Position numbers and translations under genes: made by a program. Of a stretch of 64,000 bases of DNA, positions 1 to 9,708 are shown piece after piece (positions within the stretch are counted from its first letter, which is position 1; each line of letters opens with the position of its first letter). The stretch lies in assembly GCF_036345015.1 (NCBI RefSeq), contig NZ_CP084098.1:1-64000 (forward strand). The letters are read 5' to 3'. The notes below the pieces were generated by a model. The model saw nothing but the letters and a program-made list of their open reading frames with translations, had not been told where the DNA came from and did not search any database. Source of the DNA: Cyanobacterium sp. Dongsha4 (GTDB lineage: Bacteria; Cyanobacteriota; Cyanobacteriia; Cyanobacteriales; Cyanobacteriaceae).

Positions 1-642
1 ATGACTCAAACTTTAACAGCAGAACAACTTTTCCGCAATGCCTACGAAAATCGCTATACATGGGATGAGAATTTTCCGGGTTATACCTGTGACATTACTT
101 ATAAAACCCCTACAGCTACCTATACAGCTAAGGGTAAAATAGAATCTAATCTACAGTTTAGCGTTTCTGACATTGAAGATAGTTCTGCCCAAAAAGCAAT
201 TCAACAACAGTTATGGGAAATTACCATTCACCGAGTTAATCATAGTTTTGAAAAATCCCACGGAGAAAATACTTTCAGTTTTGGAGAAACTGATGCAGAT
301 GGTGCGGTAGAAATTCTAGTGGGTGGAGCTTCTGAAGGTAATAAATATAAAGTAAAAGATAATGTTGTCACCCTTGTTTATCGCAAAATTCGTGATATTT
401 TCGTTACCATCAACACTTTTGAGGTTTTACACACTGACAAAGGCTATTTATCTTTAGGTTATGACTCCATTTACGCTGATGCTCAAACTGGTGAACAAAA
501 AGGGGCTAAATCTATTTTTCATGACAAATTTGAGAAAGTTGGTGATTACTATGTTTTAACTAATCGTCAGATTATTACTGAAGAAAATGAGCAACCAACA
601 ATTACCGAATTTAGTTTTTCTAATGTTGTTTTTAATAACTGA
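1..642 (+). CDS. DUF3386 family protein
   Basis: A 213-residue soluble protein with no signal peptide or membrane segment. The overall sequence, including the N-terminal AEQLFRNAYENRYTWDENFPGY, looks like the cyanobacterial DUF3386 family, whose members are about this length and whose function is unknown. The ATG is the first base of the window, so an upstream start cannot be excluded, but the length fits the family. It is followed by about 150 bp of AT-rich DNA and then the convergent 3' end of the tRNA nucleotidyltransferase gene. Family assignment is from recognition; no function is proposed. Confidence 0.8.
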   Translation: MTQTLTAEQLFRNAYENRYTWDENFPGYTCDITYKTPTATYTAKGKIESNLQFSVSDIEDSSAQKAIQQQLWEITIHRVNHSFEKSHGENTFSFGETDADGAVEILVGGASEGNKYKVKDNVVTLVYRKIRDIFVTINTFEVLHTDKGYLSLGYDSIYADAQTGEQKGAKSIFHDKFEKVGDYYVLTNRQIITEENEQPTITEFSFSNVVFNN

Positions 643-798
643 TGTTACGCAAAAATATAATTAATTAACGTCAATTAATGTCAATTAATAATTAGTTTCT
701 TTCTAATACCCTAAGCCCCTCTCTCCCTTTCTCCCTCCTATTATATTTTTTTCTATCCCCTAATTTTTTAAGCCCCAAATACTGAACTCATATGATAA

Positions 799-2013
799 TT
801 ATGTTGTAAAATTATTTTTAATAAAATCAATAGCAGTTTCTTTATTATTTATTTTCCCTTCGATATAAGCAATTTGTACTTCTGTCAATATTTTCCCAAT
901 TAAAGGGCTAGGGGCAATATTCAAGCGTTTCATAATATCATTACCTGATAATAATGGTTGAGGATGTGCGATCGCATTTTCAGGATTTAAGTATAATTCC
1001 ATAAGCTGAAGAATTAAATCTTTGGATACATTATGAGCAAGGGCAAAAACAGCTAAATTTGGGAAATAATCCCCTACTGACTGGAAGAAAAAATATTGTT
1101 TTCTTTTATTGTTTCGGAAATCTATTTCTGTTAATTTATTAGTGAATTGTAAGATAGTCAAAACTGATTTTATTTCTTGACGGGAGTATTTTAAATTAAT
1201 TAATTCTGTTTCAGCAATCGAAGAATTTTGGTTAGTTAAACAAGCTAACTTTGCTTCTTTATACCATGAGTAATTGTCAGGAAAATTTGAGCTATATTTA
1301 CTGCTTAAAAACTGAGCAGATTCATCAATATTTACTAAGAGATTGACCATTTTTTCATCAGCAGAAGGAAAACAAATGGAAAGTAAACCATCTTTAAAGG
1401 CTTCTTTTAACCAATAACTACCTTTTTTTGTCTCAAATAAATAAGCTAATTCCTGATTAACCCTCTCCATTGCTATATTTTTTAACAATTCTTTTAAATC
1501 TTTAATAGTGGCACGGGTAAAAGATTCAATGGTAAAATCAAGTTGGGAAGCCTGTCGATAACCTCGCATTAATCTTAAAGGATCATCCGCTAAATTATCA
1601 CGACTAATCATCTTTAATATTCCTTTTTTTATATCTATTTCTCCCTGAAAAGGGTCAACAATTATACCCTCTTGACAATGAAATGCGATCGCATTTATGG
1701 TATAATCTCGCCTAGCCAAATCCTGATAAATTGAATCTCCTTCTTGCCGTGCAAAATCAATAGTTGCATGGGGAAACACTACCCTCGCAATATACCTTAC
1801 TGGGTCTAAAACAACAAATCCTGCTTGATATTCACGAGCGATGATTTTTGCTGTTTCTATGGGCTGATGGGGCAAAACAAAATCTAAGTCTAAATAACTC
1901 CTTGAGCGTTGTAATAATATATCCCTAACTGCACCACCAACTAAATAACAATTATCGGGTAATAAACTAACATCAAAAGGTAAATTTTGCTTTAAAAAAT
2001 TATGTAATATCAT
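799..2013 (-). CDS. CCA tRNA nucleotidyltransferase (class II, possibly CC- or A-adding only)
   Basis: A 404-residue class II nucleotidyltransferase that adds the 3' CCA (or part of it) to tRNAs. The head domain shows YLVGGAVRDILL near residue 25 followed by LDLDFV, the metal-binding carboxylates, then the nucleotide-binding stretch DDPLRLMRGYRQASQL and the ERVNQEL motif. The C-terminal half is the variable body and tail. Neither tRNA gene in this window encodes CCA, so such an enzyme is required. In Synechocystis the activity is split between separate CC-adding and A-adding enzymes; the sequence alone does not tell me which this is. Confidence 0.88.
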   Translation of the reverse strand: MILHNFLKQNLPFDVSLLPDNCYLVGGAVRDILLQRSRSYLDLDFVLPHQPIETAKIIAREYQAGFVVLDPVRYIARVVFPHATIDFARQEGDSIYQDLARRDYTINAIAFHCQEGIIVDPFQGEIDIKKGILKMISRDNLADDPLRLMRGYRQASQLDFTIESFTRATIKDLKELLKNIAMERVNQELAYLFETKKGSYWLKEAFKDGLLSICFPSADEKMVNLLVNIDESAQFLSSKYSSNFPDNYSWYKEAKLACLTNQNSSIAETELINLKYSRQEIKSVLTILQFTNKLTEIDFRNNKRKQYFFFQSVGDYFPNLAVFALAHNVSKDLILQLMELYLNPENAIAHPQPLLSGNDIMKRLNIAPSPLIGKILTEVQIAYIEGKINNKETAIDFIKNNFTT

Positions 2014-2189
2014 TAAAAATATTTTTACGTAATTATTATATTGTAATTGAATAATTAAACTGGTTATTTTATAGTTATGTATAATCTCAATTCAAAATAA
2101 AACTTATGTTATGAGTTATAAAAAATATATCAAAGTTTAGAAGATAGTAGATAAAAAATAAAGGGAAGTTTATCTAATTTCATACTTAA

Positions 2190-4658
2190 CTATTTAAACC
2201 CAAATTGTACCTTTAAATTAGGATCTATTTTGGCATAATTACTTAAATCTTCTCCTCTTTCAATAGCTTCTTTTAACGCTCTTTTATCAGCGCTGTAGCT
2301 TATTTTTTCAAGACGATATTCTTCTGGTAATTCTTCTGTTTTTACTGTTATATCTATTTTAGGATATTCTCTAAATAATAATCTTCTTTCTTCCCCTTCT
2401 TCTTTTTTATTTAATGAACCTTCTTGATATAAATTAACTAATGTTTTTTGTAGTAATTCTTGTCCTTTTTCTAATTGTTGAACCTGATTTTTGAGCATTT
2501 CATTAACTTTTTTTTGTCTAGCTTTAACAGATGCGATCGCAATTTCATATTGATCATTAATCCACGCAAAACCATCTATATCTAAACCTAATTTTCTTAG
2601 TAAACTAATAATTTCATCTTCATCTTCAAGGTTAACTAAATCTTGCCAAATAGTCGCTGCTTTTTCATGATAATTTTGATGTAGAGAAGTAACAATTTCT
2701 TCATTAATAACGACAGACTTTTGAGAATTAATTTGTTGAGTAATATTTTCCAATGGTAATTGATAATCATAACTATTATCTTCTTGTTTCTCTTTCCATC
2801 GATTATTAATCCATTCAGTTTCAAAACGATTCAAAGAATCTTGATAAAGATGCAAAATTTCTACCGCCGAAGACATACTTCTTTTTTGATAAATTTTGAC
2901 TAAATCTGATAATAAACTCTGACGGTGATTAATTTCTTTTTTTAGCTCAATATATTGTTTAAAACTTAGGTAAAATCGATATAGTTTTTCATCAGTAATA
3001 TTTTTATTTTGATTATAATTTTGTAAAATAATTTTAACAGAATTTAATTTAGTATTTCCTTCTAAATATTTAACTATTTCTTGGGCAAATATCAAACCAA
3101 TTTCATCGACTTCAACAGCAGAATTAACAGGAGAAAGAAAAGGAAAAGCAATAGAATTTCTACCGCTACTATCAGATAAAGTTAAACAGCGACTAATAAC
3201 TGTGCTAATTAGATTTTTATCCGTTAAACTATGATTATGATAATCATAAATAACTGCATGAAAAATTTTATCCGCTCTTAATTGACCTCCATTAGTGATC
3301 AAAATTTGCCCTAAGTTTTTGACTTGTTCCTGTTTTAATTCCCGATCAATATTTTTTCCCCCTACCTCTGAAATAATCCTATTAATATCCTCCGCAAAAG
3401 ATAAATCTTTATCGATATAATTAACTATTACTTCTGTATTTGTTTCCGTCAAAGATTCATATTCAATTATCAATTGAGTTTTATTAATCAGAGTTTCTAA
3501 AACTAAATGTTGGAAATTTTCAGGAGGTTTAATTGTTTTAATACTGATTGGAGCAAAATCAAGGCCTTGCAAATTCTGCCAAGTCAAGGGTAAACTAGCG
3601 GGATTTTGACAAATAATCGGCAACCAAGTAGCACAGGGATATTCTTTTTCAAGTTCTTGGAGTCTTTCCCTAGCTTGTCTCACTGCCAGATAAAGAGTTT
3701 GATTTTGAGCAAAATTAGCCAGAAATTCTTTGATGAAAACATGGGCAACTTTATCAGGTATCATTTCTCCCATAACAATGGTTTGAGGAAGATGTAAAGC
3801 GGCTAAATCTTTGGCTAACCCTAACCCATCACAAGAGTTAAAAATTGCCAGTCTTAATCCTTTTTGAATAGACTTCATTATCGCTTTATTAAATTCTTCA
3901 ATAGTAATAATATCTTCTTGATTTAGATATAATTGCCCTTGTTGAGTTAGTGGATTTTTTCCACTATGTCCTGCAAAAAAAAATAAGTCCCATTCTTCTT
4001 CATAAAGATGAGCAAATAATTCTTTTCTACAAGTATTAATTAAAGTTTTAATTTCTGCTTTTTCTAAGTTATTTAATGTCTCTAAATCTGGCTTTAAATT
4101 AATTCCTTCATCATTACCTAACACCGCTAATATTCTTATATTTTGTCTCTGTTTTTGAGGAGTATTTAAACTTTTATATTCAATAGGAGCGATCGCAATT
4201 TCAGCTTGAGGATATTTAGATAAAAAAGGTTCAAAAAATAAATGCCAAGGAAGAAAAATCAACTCAGAAATTTCTGTTTGAATTAAAAGACGCACAGATT
4301 CATCTCTATTTAATTCTGACAATAAATTTTCTCGAACACGAGCAAAATCAGGAAAAGACGAATTATACCAATTACTTAAAGTTTCTTTTAACTGGGAAGC
4401 TGACTGACGGCAACTATTACTAATATGAGTTATTTGTTGAGGAGAAGACCCTAATCTCACTTTTTGATTTAAACTGCGATAACTTTCTTGCCATTGTTGA
4501 TAATGTTGACGAATCGGTTGACAAGGGGGAAGTTTCCCTGTAAAAGTAGCAAAAGGATGAGCGATGCGATCGCAACTATCTTCACAAATTTGCAAAGTTA
4601 AATAAAAACCTGTCTGAAAACTACCTGCTTGAATAGTAAAGAGAATGAGCTTACCCAT
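2190..4658 (-). CDS. CHAT-domain protein with macro-like and Gp157-like regions
   Basis: An 822-residue multidomain protein. Residues about 170-355 form a CHAT (caspase-like) protease: His231 lies in FFFAGHSGK and Cys276 in AIFNSCDGLG, the expected dyad. Residues about 396-545 look like a macro domain (EVIVNYIDKDL, then LITNGGQLRADKIFHAVI, then NSIAFPFLSP), but the usual NAAN is NYID and the glycine loop is weak, so ADP-ribose binding is doubtful. Residues about 655-820 resemble siphovirus Gp157: a helical part, then LPEEYRLEK and SADKRALKEAIERGEDL. Residues 560-650 are helical. Single gene, no partner on its strand. CHAT assignment is firm; macro and Gp157 are by eye. Likely a regulated protease, possibly in phage defence (inference). 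Confidence 0.85.
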   Translation of the reverse strand: MGKLILFTIQAGSFQTGFYLTLQICEDSCDRIAHPFATFTGKLPPCQPIRQHYQQWQESYRSLNQKVRLGSSPQQITHISNSCRQSASQLKETLSNWYNSSFPDFARVRENLLSELNRDESVRLLIQTEISELIFLPWHLFFEPFLSKYPQAEIAIAPIEYKSLNTPQKQRQNIRILAVLGNDEGINLKPDLETLNNLEKAEIKTLINTCRKELFAHLYEEEWDLFFFAGHSGKNPLTQQGQLYLNQEDIITIEEFNKAIMKSIQKGLRLAIFNSCDGLGLAKDLAALHLPQTIVMGEMIPDKVAHVFIKEFLANFAQNQTLYLAVRQARERLQELEKEYPCATWLPIICQNPASLPLTWQNLQGLDFAPISIKTIKPPENFQHLVLETLINKTQLIIEYESLTETNTEVIVNYIDKDLSFAEDINRIISEVGGKNIDRELKQEQVKNLGQILITNGGQLRADKIFHAVIYDYHNHSLTDKNLISTVISRCLTLSDSSGRNSIAFPFLSPVNSAVEVDEIGLIFAQEIVKYLEGNTKLNSVKIILQNYNQNKNITDEKLYRFYLSFKQYIELKKEINHRQSLLSDLVKIYQKRSMSSAVEILHLYQDSLNRFETEWINNRWKEKQEDNSYDYQLPLENITQQINSQKSVVINEEIVTSLHQNYHEKAATIWQDLVNLEDEDEIISLLRKLGLDIDGFAWINDQYEIAIASVKARQKKVNEMLKNQVQQLEKGQELLQKTLVNLYQEGSLNKKEEGEERRLLFREYPKIDITVKTEELPEEYRLEKISYSADKRALKEAIERGEDLSNYAKIDPNLKVQFGFK

Positions 4659-4689
4659 AATTTAATTAAGACTTAGTAATTAGTAATCA

Positions 4690-4815
4690 GCAATTAAAAC
4701 AAGGCAAAGTTAAAGGGGCAAGGGGCAAAGGTGAAGAATTAAGAATAAAAAACTCCTAATCGTGAACTGGTTTCTCCCTAATACCCCAATACCCCAATAC
4801 CCCAATCCTCCAAAC
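4690..4815. repeat. Degenerate intergenic short-motif repeat
   Basis: The gap between the antiporter and CHAT genes is filled with recurring words (GGCAAGGGGCAAAGG, GAAGAATTAAGAAT, CCCCAATACCCCAATAC) that reappear in many other gaps of this window, for example 7260-7410, 12165-12335, 28430-28626 and 32813-32938. No coding capacity is evident. Confidence 0.6.
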
Positions 4816-4820
4816 CTAGA

Positions 4821-6179
4821 TTAATTGACTTTGCTTTCCGTTTCCGTTGTCGGTACTGGCTCTTTAAATACTAACTTAAGTAAAGGGGGTGCAACAAAAG
4901 TTGTAACAATAACCATCACGATGATTGCCGCATCTGTTGCAGGAGAAAGTGCCCCACTAGCCGCCCCCACACCGGCAAATACCAAACCAACCTCACCTCT
5001 AGGAATCATACCCACACCTACTGCTAACTTATTAACTTCAGGTTGTCCCCAAATAGTGAAACCTGCCACAACTTTACCGATAATTGCCACCACTATTAAG
5101 AAAGATGCAATTATTAATCCTTCTCTATTACTAGGCACAGCAGGATTTAAGACACTTAAATCAGTTTTTGCCCCGACACACACAAAGAAAATAGGGACAA
5201 ACATATCAGCCACAGGAATAATTTGTTCTTCCAATTCTTTTCTTTTCTCCGTCTCTGCCAAAATTAGACCCGCCGCAAATGCTCCTAAAATCGCCTCTAA
5301 TTGAATGACATTAGCAATATATGCCAGAGTAAAAGCAAAAATCAAACCTGTAATCAGAATATCTCCTCTCGTCTTCATCTGGTTCACCAAACCCACTAAC
5401 CAAGGACTGATTAAACGTCCAATGAGGATTGCACCGATTAAAAATGCACCAGCACTAATAATGAGATAAACAATTTGACTAATTTGGATTTCTCCCGTTT
5501 TAGCTAAACTTGCAACCACTGCCAAAACAATAATACCTAAAATATCATCTAAAACCGCCGCCCCGATGATAATTTGACCTTCTTTTGAGCTTAACTGCCC
5601 TAACTCAGCTAATACCTTCGCCGTAATACCGATACTGGTAGCAGTCAATGCCGCCCCTGCAAAAATAGAAGGGATTAAGGGTAAGTAGAAAAAATAGTCT
5701 AAACCAAAAGTACCCAAGGCAAAAGGAACAACAACCCCAGCCACAGCCACAACAGACGCAGAAGGACCTACTCTAATTAATTCTTTTAGGTCAGATTCTA
5801 AACCAATTTCAAATAAGAGAATAATCACCCCTAACTCAGAAAAAACAGAAATAACCTCACTTACGCTGTCAAAAACTTTTTCTGCTGATGAGGGTTCTAA
5901 ATTAGCTGTAGTTTCCAAAAATTGAATAATTAAAGACTCATCTCCTGACAATCCACCTTCAGGAAAAATAACTAACTTAAGGGCAGATACCCCGATCACA
6001 ACCCCACCAACTAACTCCCCTAAAACCGCAGGAAGACCAATTCTTGAACATAACTCTCCCCCGACTTTACTTGCAAAGTAAATTACGATTAATGTTAATA
6101 ATACCCCAGCCAGAATAAGGGCAGGACTGGCTGTTTCTGTTGATGTTGCTGTTGCGAAAACAGGATAAAACCAAGCCAT
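4821..6179 (-). CDS. Cation:proton antiporter (CPA2/NapA type)
   Basis: A 452-residue membrane protein with about 12 hydrophobic segments, matching the Na+/H+ exchanger family of the CPA2 group. Typical features are GLPAVLGELVGGVVIGVSAL near the N terminus, FEIGLESDLKEL in the middle, AALTATSIGITAKVLAELG, and AVLDDILGIIVLAVV, which contains the paired aspartates used for ion translocation. It would exchange Na+ or K+ for H+ across the plasma or thylakoid membrane. It resembles the NhaS antiporters of Synechocystis, perhaps NhaS3, but I do not assign a number. Single gene, 155 bp divergent from the epimerase gene. Confidence 0.88.
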   Translation of the reverse strand: MAWFYPVFATATSTETASPALILAGVLLTLIVIYFASKVGGELCSRIGLPAVLGELVGGVVIGVSALKLVIFPEGGLSGDESLIIQFLETTANLEPSSAEKVFDSVSEVISVFSELGVIILLFEIGLESDLKELIRVGPSASVVAVAGVVVPFALGTFGLDYFFYLPLIPSIFAGAALTATSIGITAKVLAELGQLSSKEGQIIIGAAVLDDILGIIVLAVVASLAKTGEIQISQIVYLIISAGAFLIGAILIGRLISPWLVGLVNQMKTRGDILITGLIFAFTLAYIANVIQLEAILGAFAAGLILAETEKRKELEEQIIPVADMFVPIFFVCVGAKTDLSVLNPAVPSNREGLIIASFLIVVAIIGKVVAGFTIWGQPEVNKLAVGVGMIPRGEVGLVFAGVGAASGALSPATDAAIIVMVIVTTFVAPPLLKLVFKEPVPTTETESKVN

Positions 6180-6334
6180 ATATTTTTTGATTCTATTGTT
6201 AAAGTTTACTTTCTTTTTTTGATTGTTTACACTTTAACCTATCATGACCTCTGTTCGAGCTAAAATTATGGGTCAAAAAAGGGGATGGTGTATAGTGAGG
6301 AATTAAATTAAATACTTTATAGGAGCTATTATTT

Positions 6335-7252
6335 ATGAAAATCGCAATTACAGGAGCTACGGGTTTTATTGGTGAACAATTAGTCAATAAATTAGCCATT
6401 AAACATCAAATTGTCATCTTCACCCGTAATATTGAAAAAGCAAAATCAGCTTTTAAAGCTAGTCTTTTGTCTAACCTAGAGTTTGTATCCTACACTCCCA
6501 AACAAGCAGGAGAATGGCAAAAAAAAATAGATGGTTGCGATGCAGTAGTTAATTTAGCAGGAGCTCCCATTGCCGAGAGATGGACTACAGATTATAAGCG
6601 AGAGATACTAGAGAGTAGGCAATTAGGTACAAGGATGATTGTAGAGGCAATTTCTCAAGGGGAAAATAAACCAAAAGTTTTAATTAATGCTTCTGCCATT
6701 GGTTACTATGGCACCAGTGAAACGGAAACTTATACAGAAATTAGCCCTGCAGGAAATGATTTTTTAGCGGAAGTTTGTCAAAGTTGGGAAAATGAAGCTC
6801 AGAAAGTGACATCAGAGGGGGTAAGATTAGCTATTTTTCGTTTAGGCATTGTTTTGGGTAATGGGGGGGCATTAGCAAAGATGATTCCACCTTTTAAAAT
6901 TTTTGCTGGAGGTCCTATTGGTAGCGGTAAGCAATGGTTTTCTTGGGTGCATATCGATGATGTGGTAAATATGATTGAAAATGCTTTAACGTCTGACAAC
7001 ATTGAGGGAATATTTAATGCTACTGCCCCTTATCCTGTAACCATGAATCAATTATGTGAAACCCTAGGAAATGTTTTAAAACGTCCTTCTTGGTTGCCTG
7101 TGCCGAGTATTGCCCTAGAGCTATTGTTAGGAGATGGAGCAAAAGTGGTATTGGAAGGACAAAAGGTTTTACCGCAAAAAACCCAAGAAGTTATGAATTA
7201 TGATTTTCAGTATTCTAATTTAAAATCTGCCCTAGAAGATATTGTCAGATGA
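6335..7252 (+). CDS. TIGR01777 family NAD(P)-dependent epimerase-like protein
   Basis: A 305-residue extended short-chain dehydrogenase/reductase of the YfcH/SDR39U1 type. The N terminus MKIAITGATGFIGEQLV is the Rossmann GxxGxxG motif; CDAVVNLAGAPIAERWT, INASAIGYYG (with the YxxxK-region tyrosine) and the C-terminal DUF1731-like segment (WLPVPSIALELLLGDGAKVVLEGQ) are typical of the family. Substrate unknown; plant homologues are plastid proteins. A good AGGAG ribosome site sits at 6320-6324. Transcribed alone, convergent with the GAF gene across a repeat-filled gap. Confidence 0.88.
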   Translation: MKIAITGATGFIGEQLVNKLAIKHQIVIFTRNIEKAKSAFKASLLSNLEFVSYTPKQAGEWQKKIDGCDAVVNLAGAPIAERWTTDYKREILESRQLGTRMIVEAISQGENKPKVLINASAIGYYGTSETETYTEISPAGNDFLAEVCQSWENEAQKVTSEGVRLAIFRLGIVLGNGGALAKMIPPFKIFAGGPIGSGKQWFSWVHIDDVVNMIENALTSDNIEGIFNATAPYPVTMNQLCETLGNVLKRPSWLPVPSIALELLLGDGAKVVLEGQKVLPQKTQEVMNYDFQYSNLKSALEDIVR

Positions 7253-7257
7253 TGGAG

Positions 7258-7412
7258 AATAAAAGTTCGGAGTTATGAAAGAGATGTCAGGTATCAGGTG
7301 TTAAGGGATTGGGGGATTAGGGAAGACAAGTTAGGAGTTAAGAGTTATTAATTATCAACTATTTACCTTTGCCCTTGCCCCTTGTCTCTTGCCTTTTACC
7401 CTTTACTTCTTA
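7258..7412. repeat. Degenerate intergenic short-motif repeat
   Basis: The gap between two convergent genes holds recurring words such as GTTCGGAGTTATG, TCAGGTATCAGGTG, GGGATTGGGGGATTAGGG, TTAATTATCAACTATTTACC and TTTGCCCTTGCCCC. The same words, in either orientation, occur in at least eight other gaps of this window. Confidence 0.65.
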
Positions 7413-7425
7413 ATTACTAATAGCT

Positions 7426-8037
7426 CTAATGGCTTTCGAGATAAATTCTGGCATGGTCAAGTGCGATCGCGATCGAAGGAGAAAACATACTCATAAAATC
7501 TTCCATATCTTCGTTGAAATGCCTTGGTTTGGGATGAGTTAACGTTAGAATACCTAAAACGAGACTACCCCTTAAAAAAGGAATGCAAAGGGCAGAACCA
7601 ACTTCATAGGGTTGATTTTCAAAATTTAACCATCGCTCATCCTGTTGAGTGTCCTTGACTAAAGCCATACGACGATAACGATAAACCCAACCTGCTAAAC
7701 CTCGATCTAAAATAGTACCAATCAGGTGAGTTTTTTCTTCTTGGATTGTCGGACCTCTGGCTAAAATGCTTTCTGTAATTACCCCTGTCGGATTGAGAAT
7801 AAATAAACTGGCATCCTGTGCTTTTAATAAATCTCTAGTTACTTCAGATATTTCTAGTAAAATAGAGCGTAGCATCAATTTCCCACTCGCTACATTACTC
7901 ATCATCAGAATAGAGCGAAATAACTCTTTTTGAGCCTCCATCGCTCTTTTATACTTACTCAAATCAACTACCAATTTTTTCAGAGAGGCAACCTCTAAGG
8001 CTAGGGCTTCAGAAGAATGTTGACGGGGGGAATTCAT
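7426..8037 (-). CDS. GAF domain protein
   Basis: A 203-residue soluble protein: a helical N-terminal segment (residues about 10-50, LEVASLKKLVVDLSKYKRAM) followed by one GAF domain (about 55-200). GAF signs are LLEISEVTRDLLKAQDASLFIL, the G-rich ILDRGLAGWVYRYRRMALVKD, and SALCIPFLRGSLVLGILTLTH. There is no output domain, so it probably senses a small ligand and acts through a partner, or is a structural GAF. No bilin-type cysteine motif is obvious. The gene stands alone, divergent from the DUF389 gene with 168 bp between. Confidence 0.85.
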   Translation of the reverse strand: MNSPRQHSSEALALEVASLKKLVVDLSKYKRAMEAQKELFRSILMMSNVASGKLMLRSILLEISEVTRDLLKAQDASLFILNPTGVITESILARGPTIQEEKTHLIGTILDRGLAGWVYRYRRMALVKDTQQDERWLNFENQPYEVGSALCIPFLRGSLVLGILTLTHPKPRHFNEDMEDFMSMFSPSIAIALDHARIYLESH

Positions 8038-8205
8038 GATTGTTTTTTTTTCAGACGAGATTCTGTCAAGCTAAATTATAGAACAATCTACAATTTGAGG
8101 GCAGAGTTATTTTTTTACAATTTATCTCGAATTATCTCAGAAATACATAAACAACAAAGATAATTATTTAATTAGGTCTCCTTTTGATTTTCAGGTACAA
8201 ATGTA

Positions 8206-9348
8206 ATGAATAAAATCATTCAACAAATTTATAGTCAATGGTTTAACAAAAAGAAGATTAAGGCGATTTTTCGTTGGCTAAGAATGTTTGCTTATCGTTC
8301 AATGCCTCCTTCTCATCCTGAAGAAATCAAAACTCTTCATTTACAGTTATCTCAAGATTCTGCTTGGAGCAAAGATTTTATTTTATGTACTATTGCTTCT
8401 TGTTTAATCGCTACTTTTGGATTAATTAGTAACAGTAGCGCTGTTATTATTGGAGCAATGATTGTAGCACCATTAATGTTACCTTTAAGAGGACTTGCTT
8501 TTTCAGCTTGTGAGGGGGAATTATTATTATTTCGCAGGGCTTTTTTCTCCATTGTGGGAGCTACTTTATTAGCGTTGTTTCTTTCTAGTTTTATTGCTAA
8601 ATTGGTGGGACTTCCCGATGTAGGCTCAGAAATTGCGGCTAGAACTCAACCGAATTTAATTGATTTGGGTATTGCTATTACCGCAGGGGCTATAAGTGGC
8701 TTTGGCAAAGTCAGAAAAGGTATTAGTGATACTTTGGCGGGAACTGCGATCGCAGTTGCTCTGATGCCTCCTTTATGTGTAGTGGGTATTTCCTTAACTA
8801 TGGATAATTATACTCATGCGATCGGAGCTTTTTTATTATATGCAACTAACCTACTTGGTATCACTCTTGCTTGTATGATCGTGTTTATCATCTCAGGTTA
8901 TACTAAGCCTAGCCAAGCAGTGGGATGGACTTCTCTGTTAACCTTATTATTAATTATTCCCCTCAGTGCCAGTTTTTATCGCCTAATACAACAACAACGT
9001 ATTGAAAGAGAAATTAGAACAAAACTTATCAACGAAACTATTACTGTTGGTACAGAAGTAGAAGATACTCAAATTCAGGTTGTGTGGACAACTCAAACAC
9101 CTACTATTTATGTAACCTTGGAAACTGACAAAGAAGTAACACCTAATCAAGTACGCTTAGTACAAGATTTTCTCAATCAACGTTTGCAAAGAGAATTTGA
9201 ATTAGTCTTTTATGTAGTTCCTCTCCATCGTGTTACCACAGAAATTCCCACAGATAACTCTCAACAATCAGACACAACAAAACCATCTAAAGATAATATT
9301 CGTTGGCAAATAGACAAAAACAACTATCTAAAACCTTACTCCCCATAA
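8206..9348 (+). CDS. DUF389 (TIGR00341-like) membrane protein
   Basis: A 380-residue membrane protein. Residues about 60-260 form the DUF389 hydrophobic core, with SNSSAVIIGAMIVAPLMLPL, the glycine-rich AITAGAISGFGKVRKGISDT and VALMPPLCVVGISL, the conserved signatures of this family. The C-terminal ~100 residues are hydrophilic and probably cytoplasmic, with a polar Gln/Asp/Thr-rich tail. The function of the family is not established; it is widespread in cyanobacteria and actinobacteria. Single-gene unit ending about 130 bp before ftrV. Confidence 0.88.
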   Translation: MNKIIQQIYSQWFNKKKIKAIFRWLRMFAYRSMPPSHPEEIKTLHLQLSQDSAWSKDFILCTIASCLIATFGLISNSSAVIIGAMIVAPLMLPLRGLAFSACEGELLLFRRAFFSIVGATLLALFLSSFIAKLVGLPDVGSEIAARTQPNLIDLGIAITAGAISGFGKVRKGISDTLAGTAIAVALMPPLCVVGISLTMDNYTHAIGAFLLYATNLLGITLACMIVFIISGYTKPSQAVGWTSLLTLLLIIPLSASFYRLIQQQRIEREIRTKLINETITVGTEVEDTQIQVVWTTQTPTIYVTLETDKEVTPNQVRLVQDFLNQRLQREFELVFYVVPLHRVTTEIPTDNSQQSDTTKPSKDNIRWQIDKNNYLKPYSP

Positions 9349-9480
9349 AATCTTAATCCAAAGTAAGCAAAATTTAAACTAACTTAACGGTAACTTTGCA
9401 CCAACTGACCAACTATGCAAGAATAAAAGACTGTATGTCCGTATTTTTAAATTTATTTCACCTAAAAATTAATCTTAACT

Positions 9481-9708
9481 ATGAAAATAGGCGATCGCGT
9501 TAAAGTTAAAGAATCTGTGATAGTTTATCATCATCCTGAGCATAAAAAAGAACCTTTTGACATCAAAGGAATGGAAGGAGAATTGATTAGAATTGTAACT
9601 GAATGGCAAGGAAGACCTGTTAGCGCTAATTTTCCTTATCTGGTTCAATTTAGCAAAAAATTTAAAGCTCACCTAAAAGAAGAAGAAATTACCATTGTAG
9701 AATCATAA
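9481..9708 (+). CDS. ftrV: Ferredoxin-thioredoxin reductase, variable chain
   Basis: A 75-residue protein matching the variable (alpha) subunit of ferredoxin-thioredoxin reductase: MKIGDRVKVKESVIVYHHPE at the N terminus and WQGRPVSANFPYLVQF in the middle are family hallmarks, and length is normal for cyanobacteria. FTR is a soluble heterodimer that passes electrons from photoreduced ferredoxin to thioredoxin; the catalytic 4Fe-4S subunit (ftrC) is not in this window. Monocistronic by position. The thioredoxin-linked regulator gene pedR lies about 1.3 kb downstream on the other strand. Confidence 0.93.
   Translation: MKIGDRVKVKESVIVYHHPEHKKEPFDIKGMEGELIRIVTEWQGRPVSANFPYLVQFSKKFKAHLKEEEITIVES

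Noticed and set aside
4825-5304. 159-residue plus-strand ORF opposite the antiporter
   Set aside because: Mirror of the antiporter's membrane-segment codons; no ribosome site and no recognisable protein.
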